From contig QJNS01000269.1 of NCBI GenBank assembly GCA_004154925.1, positions 1 to 64,000 of the forward strand: a DNA stretch of 64,000 nt, written 5' to 3'. The first letter of the stretch is position 1. Each line of letters opens with the position of its first letter. Below, piece after piece: positions 10,209 through 20,773 of this stretch. The notes beneath the pieces are model-generated. The model was not told the origin of the DNA, ran no database searches, and saw only the letters and a list, made by a program, of their open reading frames with translations. Source of the DNA: Monosporascus cannonballus. Its lineage: Eukaryota; Ascomycota; Sordariomycetes; Xylariales. The translations under genes and the position numbers were made by a program.

Positions 10209-13200
10209 TAAGGGTTTTAACAAGTTCTTAGGTATTTTCGAAATCCGGGTACTTTTTCCATTTAATTAGGTACTGGGTAAATCTGTTTTATTTCCGCATA
10301 TTAAGGATTTTTTTTACTACGTATATTTGTTCGTCTTTTATTTTTACGTTATTTTATACCGTATACACCTTAATAATTTTTATTATTAATTCGAAAAAAA
10401 ATATAAAAAATTGGGTAAAATTTAACTTTTAGTAAAAATTCTAATTAATAATTATTTTCTGAGATTTTCTTAGTAATCTCATATGGACCGATATATTTGA
10501 AATCGAATTTCTTATTAGTTTTTTTTGTTTAAATATTTTTTGGGACGAAAAAAACCATTTTCTTTTTTTTGAAAATTAATCCTTTTAATCCTTTTCGGTT
10601 ATAATACTTGCTTATTTGGTTTTGTATAAATTTTAATTTTATTTTCATCTTTTGATATAATTATCGGAATTATTTTAATGTAAGAATTATTTTAATATTG
10701 ATTAAACCGTCGTTGCGTATTTTTCTGTAAATCTTTAAAATAAAACCAAAGTTTACGTTTGCAAATATTATTTTAATATTTTCGTAATAGCTGGTATTAT
10801 AGATTAGCTTTATGATTAATAATTTGTTAACCTAATTATTTTATTTTTAATTAATATAATATCGTAAATAAGTTTCTAAAATTTAATTCGTTCGTTTTAT
10901 TTATTTATCTGTTTAAAGTTTAAATACGTTAAATAATTTATAATTTAAGCTGATTTATATTATTAAGTTTTGTTAAAATTTATATTCAAATATTAATTAT
11001 TTATTTAAAATAATTTTTATTAATAATCGATATATTTTAAAAATAATTTTTTTTAAAAAAAAATATATTATTTGTTCGGCGTCCGTATTGTCGTAATATG
11101 GTAGAAAATAAGAAGATTTCGTAAATCGGTCGACGATTACGAAAATGCTATCGTAATATATTCCCGTAATTAAATTGTTTAATATAAAAAGCTTGATAAT
11201 AAAGTTAAATATAATTAAAAATTATAATCGCTTTATAATTAATAATAGTTATAATTTTCCATATAGTTTATATTATCGAATTTTTACTTTAATATAAATA
11301 TCGTATTACCGTATAATCTTTTATACTGTTAATTTTATTTTAAGAAAAAAATATATACGTTAAAACCGTTTTAAGGTTTTATAAATTCCTAAATATCCGT
11401 ATAATTAATATTTATATATATTTTATATTAAATGTTTTAAATATTTATTTAAAACTTATATCTTATTCGTTTTTTGGTTTTCTAAAAAATTATCGTTATA
11501 TTACTAAATTCTTTAATATATATCAAAAAGTATTACCCGAATTATCGTAATTTATTATAAGCGTAAATATCCTTTTATAATAATATTAAAAATTATATAA
11601 CTAATTTTAACCAATTTCTTTTCAAAATTTAATCGTTTATTTAAGGTATTTATTTTGTTATTTTTTAAACCTTTTCTATAAATAATAATATAATCGAAGT
11701 TCGCCAAATTTTTCGCATATTTTAATTGTCGTTCTATAAATTCTTTAATCGTAATAAATTAAGTAAAATTTAATAATCCGTATAAACCTTGATTTAATAC
11801 AAATTTCCTTTAGGAAATACCTAAATTCGCGAAATGCTATAATAATAATCATAAATTCTTTATTTAAAATACCTTAATTAAATTCGGCTTTTTTTAACTT
11901 ATACGAAAAGAATATAATAAGATGCAATTTGCCTTAATTATTTCGTTATTTAATTATTATGCTTAACGCGTAATCCGAAATATCGGTTTTTAATTTAACA
12001 AAGCGGTTTAAATCGTATATAATCAGTATTAATTCGTTAATAATTCCATCCTTAATATTCTGAAATGTCTTTTCCGTATCTGGCGTTTATTTAATTTTTT
12101 TTGTAAAGTTTATTAAAGGTATAACGATTTTATTAAAATTTCGAATAAATTTTCTATAAAAATTGGCAAATCCGAAAAATGCCTATATTTCCTTAACAGT
12201 TATTAACGTTTATTATTTTGTAATTATAACGATTTTCTTAGAATATATTTTAATAAGTTTGAAAATAATAATATATTTCAAATATTTTACTTTTTATTTA
12301 TAAAATTAATTGTTTTTTGTATTAATAAATAATTTTACATTTTATAAAGCGTAAAGAACTTTATAAATGTATTTTACGTATATTTCTTCTATTTTTAAAA
12401 AATAAAAATATTGTCGAAATCACATATAACGAAGGTATCGAGGTATTTTCGTAATATATAATTTACTATTCGTTAGAAAATTATTAATGGGTTTATAAAT
12501 CTTATTAATATAATTAAATATTCAAATAATTCGTATTTCGTTTTGAAGCTTATTTTTTTCGTATCTTTTTTTTAATTCTGATAAGGTTATATTTATCTTT
12601 AAGATCAAATGTTATAAATTATTTAGCTCCGTAAAATCGGTTTTTTATTTCCGTAATCAAGGATAATAATATTCGATCCTTAATAATGATATCGTTTAAT
12701 TATTAATAACTAATTACGAATTACAATTTTTCGTTTTTTTTCGGTATAAAAAATATCGTATATCCTGTTAATAACTTCGAAAATGAAATTTATTTCTTTT
12801 GTAACCGATTTTCCACGTATTCTTTAAAAATACGTAATTCGTTTCCGTTAAGGTTATAAATAAGGTAAAATCTTGTCGAAAATCTTTTTTTAAAAATTAT
12901 TTCATAATTTTATTCGCTATATTCTAATAATTTCGTATCGAGCTCCTTTTTAAAAAGCTGCTTATATTTATAATATTATAATAGCATATCAATTAAATTT
13001 TTTTAATTTTTTAAGTTACTGTTTTTATTATTCTAAATCGTTATTTAATTGCTGTAATTTCATTTGGATAATAACAATAATACGTTATATTTTTTTAATG
13101 CCCGGTCTTTTTTGTATTTTGTCCTTTTGGGTAATAAAGTTTTTATTTTATTTTTATACCTGTATTTATCGCTATTATCGATCAAATATTAAAATCTTAA

Positions 13201-13600
13201 TTTTTGTGTTTTTTATTTATTAATAAAGTATAAAATAAATCTTATTTAGCCAGTTTCGTTATTAATATAAATTCTGTATTAACGTATTTATAATAATCCT
13301 AAACCTATATCGTAATTCTCAAATAAAATAATATCGAAATTAATTATTTAATATCATCCTTAGACAAAAATCTCGAAATAATTAATTTCGCCTATAACCT
13401 TTCTGTTATCGTAAGCGAATTTCTAACTTTTATCATTTATTATTATATAAGGTTTTAACATATATATTTATAACAATTTAAATTTATTAATTACGTTTAG
13501 TATAATATAATTTCTGCCCAGAGTTCCGTAATCCATTATTACGGTATACCAGTACGTTCCAATTTGTATATCCAAAATAATAAGGTTATTAATATTTCCT
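10185..13600 (-). pseudogene. Gypsy B pol relic
   Basis: Minus-strand PR, RT, RNase H, integrase and chromodomain, co-linear with gypsies A, C and G. The chromodomain end is at about 10190-10340. RNase H is near 11600-12000. RT is near 12150-13000, with its catalytic box around 12413-12445 no longer a recognisable YxDD. Stops are dense throughout. Confidence 0.8.
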
Positions 13601-13899
13601 ATCGTCGCATTTAAAACCTTTTTCGGAAATTCTTTCTGATTTTTTTAGGTTTCGTTATTTTACGGTTTTTTATAGGTATTTTTTTAACTTTTATTTGAAT
13701 TTGTTAAACCTTATTTGTATTTCTTCGTTTAACGTATTAAGTTGCTATATTTGTCGTTATTATCGGCGTATTATTTCTTTAAGTTATATTAATTATTTTT
13801 AAATTCTTTACAGTTTCTTTTCTTATTAAGTAAATTATTTTTTATGTTTACGATTACATCTTATTATGCGTCGTTTTAATCGTCGTTTTAAAGATCTTC

Positions 13900-15300
13900 T
13901 ATAAACTAACGTATTTTTTCTTTAATAATTTTCTTTTTTTGGAGATTTATAATAAATATTAATTTAAAATGAAGGTCCGTAATAATTTTCTGATAATGCT
14001 TTTTTACCGTACGCTGGATTAACTCCTTTTTCATTTAATAATTATATTATTTATAACAACAAAAAAAGTTTTCTTGCGGGCATTATTTTCCTTTAAGCTA
14101 ATTCTTTGTTTCGGCTAACTGCTAGATATCTTTTGGGGCTATGATTTGAAAATATTAATACTATTATTTGTAGTTTTTATTATTTTCGATACAATTTGAA
14201 AAATCGAATCCCTTATAATATATATAGGTAATTCGATTATGGATATATTATTTTTATTTTTCGTAATCGGGATATTTTTGTCGTTAATAATATATGGCGT
14301 ATATTTTGCCGTATTGTTTAGGGATTTCGGGATAAATTTTTTTGTTTAATTTTAGTATTCGCGTAATTATTCTTATAACGCTTTTTGTTATATTCTCGAC
14401 GCCTATTAAACTAGCTTTTTAGTTTTTCCTATTTTTCGTCAAATCTTTTATCGTAATAATCCTTATCGGACTTTTTGCTATGGGCCTAATATATATTTGG
14501 CTTAGACCATATTAATATTTTTGCTATCGTTTTCTTAATTATTCCTAAATTATCCTTCCGGTATAAGGGTCCAGTTATTTTATCATAATTTCTTGAGTTT
14601 TTTGTATTTGTAAATTTTATGGTTTATTTTGCCGTAATTAAAGCAGTTAATCTGGCTTTAATCTTATCTGTAAGTAACGCCAAGTTCTATAAATCTTGGC
14701 GTTATTCCGTAAGAAATAAAGGGTGCCTTTCGTTTCTTTCCCTAATTAAACTTCTGGTATTCCGAACGTAAAATATATTATTCTTTTTTTAATTATTTTT
14801 TAAATTGTCGGTTGTTAATCTTATTTATTTTTATAATATATTGGTTTAGAACAATTAATCGTTTAATCCGAATAAATTTATTTTTTATATTATTTTTTAA
14901 TTTTTTATAAAATATGTCAATAAGAACGTTAACTTTATTATCTTTTTATTTTGCCTTAACTGCAAGGCTTTTAAAAGTTATGGCATATTTGGATGCAAAT
15001 TCTTTTTATCGGAATTATAGGGATTATTAGGCCGTAAATCGTTTTTCGTCCGGATTACCGAAATTATCATATATTTTATTTTCGAAATTAATATAAAGTA
15101 AAAAGATTTTATTAACAAAATCCTTTTGATTGGATTTTCTTACTTTTAGAAAATTTCTTATAATAAGCTTAAACTAATTAATAACGTTTTTAATTAGATA
15201 TATTCCTACTATTAAAACCATATCCGTTAAGTTATTAAGATTTAAGAAATAAAAGTAAATTCGTACCTAAATTAAAAAGGTTTAAAGATTACCTTTCTTA
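13900..15300 (-). pseudogene. Gypsy B gag relic
   Basis: Minus strand. Around 14590-14660 the translation gives INCFNYGKINHKIYKYKK, the nucleocapsid CCHC knuckle with two Cys to Tyr and one Gly to Asn change. The upstream capsid region parallels A and C but is broken by many stops. Confidence 0.72.
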
Positions 15301-15505
15301 TCGTAAAGTTCCGGTTTTTGGGCTTTATACGGGCGAAAAAGGCTTAGGTAAATAACGTAACCCTAAGTTATCGGATTTCTTTTTTAAGCTCCCGAATTCG
15401 AGCCTGAAACTGCTAAATAAAGATTTCTTAAATACTGGTCGATATTTTGACAATATTAAATATTGTTCAGAATTTAACGGTTTAATTAAATAAAGACTTG
15501 TAACG

Positions 15506-15927
15506 TATAACGGTTAAATAATTTAACTAATTATTAAACCTTAATCGTACGGGTTTATATTAGCGGAAATATCGAAGGAATTTAAATAATAAATACAGTA
15601 ACGTATTACGTCTTGTAATTCTAAAAGTACCTTAGGTAACGATATTATATTGCAAGCCGACATTATTTAAATTATGGAAATAATAAACGTATATATCCTT
15701 CTTTTACTTGCTGGATTATTATTAGCAAATTAATAATCTGGCTTACTAGCTCACTACCAGTAAATTGGTGATCCGGCTTACTGGCTTACCACCAGTAAGT
15801 TAGTGGTCCGGCTTACTGGCTCACCACCAGTGAGTTAGTGATCCATCACGTGACCTGCCCCACCAAGCACTTGTGGTTGGATCACGAGGGACCGTTTCTA
15901 GAGATCGTGGCTTGTTAGACCATAACA
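15506..15927 (-). repeat. Gypsy B 5' LTR
   Basis: Begins TATAACGG (from TGTGACGG) and ends CATAACA in window orientation. Three about 35-bp tandem units occupy roughly 15735-15843, followed by TCACGTGACC. The U3 side, which is the outer edge of the element, is nearly unmutated, while the inner side is heavily mutated. Confidence 0.93.
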
Positions 15928-16099
15928 TTAATCGGCTGATATTAACGAATAACTTTAACTCTATAATTAACCCTGTTACTTCTCGGTATAACTAAATTAT
16001 TACCATTCTTCGATAATATATAGTATTAATATTTTTATTCGTAAAAAAATTACGTTTTTCGTAATAAGTAAGGTTTTTTCGAATTAGATATTAATATAT

Positions 16100-17790
16100 T
16101 CGAAAAGTAATAAAGGGTATATAAACGCGAAAAGCCGCAATTTATTCGAAAAACAAAAAATATTATAAAATATTTATAAAATAATCTAAATTCCTATACA
16201 AAATAAACAGTTAGCCCCAGAACCTTCCGATATTCGATACTTTTACGAAAAAAGCCGTATCTTATTCCTAATATAACTATTATTCCATCAACGCAAATTC
16301 GCGCGGAAAACCCTCCGGGCTTATCGATCATTATTTGTACTCGATAACGTCATACCAAATTATTAAAGTTTCTATCGATCCTAAAGCTTCCCAAACGAAC
16401 CCGGAGCTAAATTTAGCCGAAAACAGCAATTAACTATACGCGCGTTATTCGTAAACCTTATATAAAGTAATAATACTTTTAAAGTTATATTAGAAAAGAA
16501 TTAACGAAAAATTTAATACTTCGAAATATGGCATTAAAAATACGACCATTAAATTATAACTAATAAATTAAATACTTACGGGATTTATATAACGAAAAAA
16601 CAGGTAAAAAATAAATATATTTACCTTTAGGAAAAAACCTAGGCATAGTTTACGTTAAAAAAAGTAATTTCGGTTAGGATAAAGCTTTTTAAATTCTTAC
16701 AGCTAAACTCGAAATATAACAAAACTACTTAAAAGTTAATAATACTTTCTATATTAAATTATTAGGTAACAATTAATCGTTACTTTAGGCCTATCTCAAA
16801 ATAAGGTTTTTCTAGTATAAAGCCCTGGAATACGTCGAATTTTATAAAACCATATTCGGGTCTGCTATTAAAGCTAAAAGCAAATTAGCTATTAGCCTTA
16901 GAAGAAAAACTAACGGTATTATTTATTTCGTTTAAAAGGTATTATAAGTTTCTTTTTTAAAAAATCGGTTACTGGCAAAAAAAAGGATAATTCCGTTAAA
17001 AAGGCCGAAATTATTTTCGCTAATAAAACCGTTTCGTAACGGATGCGCCCCCGCTTTCGCAAGCGCCCGGTTAATAATTAGAAAACGTAATGAAAAAAAA
17101 TTAAAAAACTTAAAAAATATAATGGCTAGCTGATAAAAAAGGCCTCGAACAAGTTATTAAAACGCTAATTCGCAGTAAAAAACTAGCTTAAAGTACGGGG
17201 TTAAATATAAAGCTGGTTTTTAGAATTTTTAACAATACCTATATCGATTAATTTAATAATAATACGCTATTTTGCGTCGTCCAAGCTTGGTCGCGCAACG
17301 ACCATTTCGCTACCATATTATTTAGTTTAAACGATAATCTAAAACTTTAATAACTTAAAAGTTTCGAAAAAATTGGAAATTCGGGCTCCGGGGGCCGTGC
17401 GCGTAACGAAAAAAAAAAGGTACTTCAAAATAAAAACTACAATATTGCAAACTCCTTAAGTACGGAAAATGATAAAAATAATAAAAATAATACGGATATA
17501 AACATATAAAAGTATTAAAAATGTTAAAATACTAAAAGCTATGAAAATAATAAATATAACTAAAGACAAATAATATAGAAAAATAGCTTTTTTTTCAAAA
17601 AAAGGTTTTTCTATATTAATATATTTCATTAACATACAACATATAAGGTTATTCCCTTTTAAAAATGTTAAATTCCTATACAAAACAAATATGATTCGGA
17701 CCTAGCAATATCCAAGTTATCATCAAAACCAAACTAAAAAGCATTGCGTATCCGTTTTCGAAAATCATAATTAATCCATTACGCTCTATT
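16100..17790 (+). pseudogene. Plus-strand coding relic inside the Harbinger element, unrecognised
   Basis: One frame stays coding-like for long stretches once TAA/TAG are treated as lost Gln/Trp codons: EPSDIRYFYEKSRILFLI and HQRKFARKTLRAYRSLFV near 16220-16340, ALEYVEFYKTIFGSAIKAKS near 16828-16887, and YHQNQTKKHCVSVFENHN near 17720-17770. The residues suggest a soluble, basic protein. PIF/Harbinger elements normally carry a second gene for a Myb/SANT-like DNA-binding protein, and this is in the right place, but I cannot see a convincing Myb triple-Trp pattern (Trp codons would be lost to RIP). It could also be unrelated cargo. Confidence 0.45.
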
Positions 17791-17796
17791 ATTAAA

Positions 17797-17939
17797 TGTT
17801 ATGGCTGCACCATACCATCACCCCACCAGGGCAAAAGATCGGTGGAATGATCGCAATTGTGGCGACCATCCTGGTGCTTACAGCTGTCTATATGTACTCG
17901 TATATATTGGAAGACATTACGAGTGACCAGGTCGTAACA
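17797..17939 (+). mobile_element. 143-bp mini-element, copy 1
   Basis: Begins TGTTATGGCTGCACC and ends GGTCGTAACA; 5-bp duplication TTAAA sits directly on both sides (17792-17796 and 17940-17944). It is about 90% identical over most of its length to the reverse complement of 31689-31818, which has a different 5-bp duplication. TG...CA ends, short terminal inversion TGTTAYGG and a 5-bp duplication fit either a solo LTR of a very small retroelement or a MITE. It is unmutated, unlike its surroundings. Confidence 0.8.
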
Positions 17940-17944
17940 TTAAA

Positions 17945-19060
17945 CCCTTCCTTAATAACAATAATAACAACTATAACGTTTTTATTAATTACTTTCGCCT
18001 TTGATTCTTGCTGAATTTCTAATAAAAATTCCATATCCTTTTCGCGATTTTATCACGATATTGTGCAATAAAGAAAGATACGCCGCTTTATCTTTTTACG
18101 CACAAAAAATTATTTGCTTAATTTTTATCGTTATAAACTTTTTTATCTAATTCTACGGGCTTGTTAAGGTCGATTTCGCCGTAATCTAACAAAAAGTTAC
18201 AAAGGCCAGCCGTAACGTAAATCGCCTTAATTATCGTATCAATACTTACATAAGGAAAATCGTTCCTAAAGATCTCGAAAATATATTTTCATCTGTCGAA
18301 AACCCGTCTAATCGGGTTCTGTAACTGCGCATACCTTAAATTATACAGCTCCTCCGGCGTATAGGACTTTAGCTAGGCCTGGGCTTGCTTTTAAAGGCAA
18401 TATCGTGTTTCGTAATACGGAATAAAAATTCGCCTGCCGATAACGTACCCAAAATCTTTAAACATATATTTATTTTTAAGAATAACACAGTTATTATATT
18501 TAATCGCATTAATAAATATTTTAATATTATTCGTAAAGCCTTTTTAATTTACTAATATGGAAATAAATTTCTTATCGAAATTATAAATAATTAATATATT
18601 CGTTAATAATTTTGCTCTGTAATCTTTTTATATTATTCGTTTAAAAGTGTTATTTTTAACTTAGATTTTTAAAATAAATGTTGTTAAATGTTTTTATTAC
18701 GTTTCCAAATTATAAGAAAATCTTTCCAATAATTAAAACTTTTCCATAAAAACAATTATTAACGAACTTAATAATAATACGCACTAATATTATAAAAGTA
18801 TTTAAAGTTTCGTAAAACGCGCAATACACGGTATTATTACTTTTTATAAAACAATCCGAAATTTTCCGAATATAAAAATTTTAAGCCATAATATAAAAAA
18901 AAATTATTATTTTTTTATTTACCGAAATCCGTAACGTTTTTAATGCCGTATTTGTTAACAGCTAATTACGTAACGTATAATACGTATTTTTATTTCTTTT
19001 CGTAATTTTTCGAAAACGATTATCCGCGGAACGTAATATCGCGAATATATACTTGGGGCC
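17945..19060 (-). pseudogene. PIF/Harbinger (DDE_4-type) transposase relic
   Basis: Read on the minus strand from about 19060 down. Conserved pieces are FDKKFISILVN.KGFTNN (the D-x-x-F...GW.GS.ND block), LKNKYMFKDFGY (GKYYLGDAGY block), PYYETRYCL (APYRG.RYHL block), YTPEELYNLRYAQLQNPI (NKEELFNYRHAQLRN block), RVFDR and GLCNFLLDYGEID (LHNF block). Their order and spacing match fungal Harbinger transposases of about 350-400 residues. Frame-breaking codons are RIP-type and at least one DDE residue is gone. The C-terminal end near 18050 is clear, the N-terminus is not. Confidence 0.82.
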
Positions 19061-19545
19061 CGTTTAGCTATTAGTATATATTTCGGTACGGTATTAATTA
19101 TAGCAGTTAAAAACCGCGAAGAAAACGGCGAAGGCGGCGAGCTGCCTTCGCTGTCGGCAGCGCATTTTCGGTATTACCACCATGATTCCTAATCGGGAAA
19201 AGCGTTAAATTCTATTACGAAATTGCGAAACGACAGCTACCGAGGTTTAGATCTATGATATCACCGGGATATACAGCAAAAAAGGCGGCTTAAAGCTAGG
19301 GCAGGGCTCCTGACGTAATCCATACGTTATCCATTAGCAGTTTCAGCACCTCGATAGGTGCTGAAGCTGAAGTAGGGGATTTCCAGCATGCTGATTAAAC
19401 ATAATTCGTCCAAGCCCGCCAAGAAGAACCAGCAATTTTCAGCAGAAAAAAGTGGAATTGCTGATGCTGAAAGACCCGAACAGTTTGCTGATTCTGATTC
19501 TGATTCCCTATAAGTCGGTGGTGCTGAAAGTTCCCGAACTTCAGC
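19061..19545. other. Right terminal region of the Harbinger element
   Basis: Balanced composition, no gene. It contains a perfect 10-bp-arm hairpin TTCAGCACCT...AGGTGCTGAA near 19340-19363 and several TGCTGA/TTCAGCA motifs. Similar motifs are at the left end (about 9105-9130), so these are probably subterminal transposase-binding repeats. Confidence 0.5.
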
Positions 19546-19727
19546 CTAGTCGGGATACGGCAAAGGATATATCGGGTCGGGTGTTAACCGCCACGTACAG
19601 AATCGAACCTATTTTTTTCTGGTATCTGTTGACTGAACTTGGATTGGCTAGATCAGAGTTGGGCAACAACTTAGCGGTGGTCATCGGCGTATCTGGAAGA
19701 TTATTTAAACGTTCTTTGGGGATAAGG
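19546..19727 (-). pseudogene. Copia RT C-terminal fragment
   Basis: The minus-strand frame is open and little mutated: LIPKERLNNLPDTPMTTAKL, then NRYQKKIGSILYVAVNTRPD and ISFAVSRL. This is the copia RT/RNase H connection (YQ..IGSL.Y.....RPD...AV). It joins 26441-27426 across gypsy C in frame and is cut at 19546 by the Harbinger insertion. Confidence 0.92.
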
Positions 19728-20108
19728 TGTGACGAGCTATACGGTTTAACCAACTATTAAACCTTAAGTCGACGGGTTTATGTTAACAGGAGTATCGTGG
19801 AAATCTGAGCAATAAATACAGTAACGTATTACGTCTCGTAATGCCAAGGATACCTTAAGTAATAATATTTTATTGTAAGCTGAAGTTATCTAAATTATGG
19901 AATTAATGAACGTATATATCCTGATTTCCTTATTATTGCTTATTTCTGCTTAGCAAAGCTTTGTTAAGTGGTTACTTAATGCTGTTTAATCGTACTTAGT
20001 CGTGCTTAGTTAAGACCCGTTAAGTACTGATTACGTAACCCTGAATTAGCGTAGCTTGTGATCTTGGCTGGACCGTTTTCGTAGGCCTAATTAGTTTGAG
20101 TTGTAATA
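19728..20108 (-). repeat. Gypsy C 3' LTR
   Basis: Window orientation TGTGACGAGCTATACGG ... GTAATA. U3 contains short GCTTAGTCGT-like tandem units. The box here reads TTACGTAAC, a mutated TCACGTGAC. The outer U5 half is nearly intact. Confidence 0.93.
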
Positions 20109-20177
20109 CGATTTCTTTTTTCCCCAAATCTTGCCCTTAAGATTTTCTTTTTTTCTGGTAAACCCTTTTTTCTTAAG

Positions 20178-20773
20178 ATGTCGGCCCGCGTTATTAAAAA
20201 TCGTCGTCAGGTTCCTTCGTTTATTACGCGATGTCAAAATTTACTTTTTATTTTTAACGATTTCAGTTTTGAAATTATGCCGTATTTTTTATGTTTTTTT
20301 AAAAGTTAAAAATGCGAAATAATGGAAAACGTTTTTAAATGTAAGGCATATATTAAATATAATTATTTTTGCGATAATAACGGCGTTCCCTTATTTTCCT
20401 TAAAGAATATTCGTACCGAAAATTAACATTTAAAATATAAGAAGGTATTTGCGGAAAAACGTTCCCTAGAATTGCAAAAACGCTATTAATAAAAAATAAA
20501 TAAAGTTATTACGCGGCTAATCCGTTTTCGAAAATAAAAAGCGTTTTTTCGTTCGAAAGGAATTAAAATAATACAGTAAGAATTACAGTTGCTAAAGGAG
20601 CTGGAGGAATAAAAGCGTTAAAAACAAATTAACGCCGAAGTTTCTTTAACTACCTTAATTTTTTTAAGCTACCTGGCGTTGCCTAGCCGTTAGAAAATGT
20701 TAATTGGGATATAATTATATCCGGTAGTTTTATTATTATTAATGAAAATTTTTTAATAAGCGCTAGGCGTTAA
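20178..20773 (+). pseudogene. Antisense accessory gene of gypsy C (Cys-rich plus coiled coil)
   Basis: ATG at 20178 (MSARVIKNRRQVPSFITRCQ). Next comes MPYFLCFFKSxKCEIMENV and FKCKAYIKYNYFCDNNG, i.e. C-x2-C-x6-C-x8-C-x2-C-x4-C-x-C-D if Tyr is read as mutated Cys, the same spacing as in B. A Leu/Glu/Lys-rich helix follows (EKRSLELQKRY; QLLKELEE). After a 1-bp shift near a T-run at about 20660 come a Leu-Pro segment and NWDIIISGSFIIINENF, stop at 20771. It lies opposite to gag-pol, between pol and the 3' LTR, and overlaps the end of pol. Confidence 0.73.

Larger units (their letters stand above)
9155..15927 (-). mobile_element. Ty3/gypsy chromovirus B, complete but RIP-degraded
   Basis: LTRs 9155-9576 and 15506-15927 are both 422 bp. 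Flanking 5-mers TCAAT (9150-9154) and TTAAT (15928-15932) match apart from one C/T. gag-pol runs on the minus strand and the accessory gene on the plus strand. It is inserted near the left end of the Harbinger element. Confidence 0.93.
9046..19545 (-). mobile_element. PIF/Harbinger DNA transposon inserted in copia RT/RNase H
   Basis: The copia frame ...FAVSRL (from the 19546 side) and ARFNLN (9045 side) would join directly, with CTAG (or a 3-bp part of it) present at both junctions (9042-9045, 19546-19549). Near both ends are inverted motifs GGGAAACTTTCA (about 9045-9056) and, on the other strand, CGGGAACTTTCA (about 19525-19536). The right side has about 9 extra terminal bases, so exact TIRs are uncertain. 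After removal of gypsy B and the 143-bp mini-element about 3.6 kb remain, holding a Harbinger-type transposase relic on the minus strand and a second coding relic on the plus strand. Two genes is the usual PIF/Harbinger layout. Confidence 0.7.

Noticed and set aside
17796..18014. Open frame (72 codons) resembling a membrane protein end
   Set aside because: It lies almost wholly inside the 143-bp mini-element and runs out into its flank. The second mini-element copy has a different frame content, so it is not a gene.
19341..19363. Perfect hairpin as a transcription terminator
   Set aside because: It is at the end of a DNA transposon among related subterminal repeats, so transposase-binding structure is more likely; fungal genes do not use such terminators.
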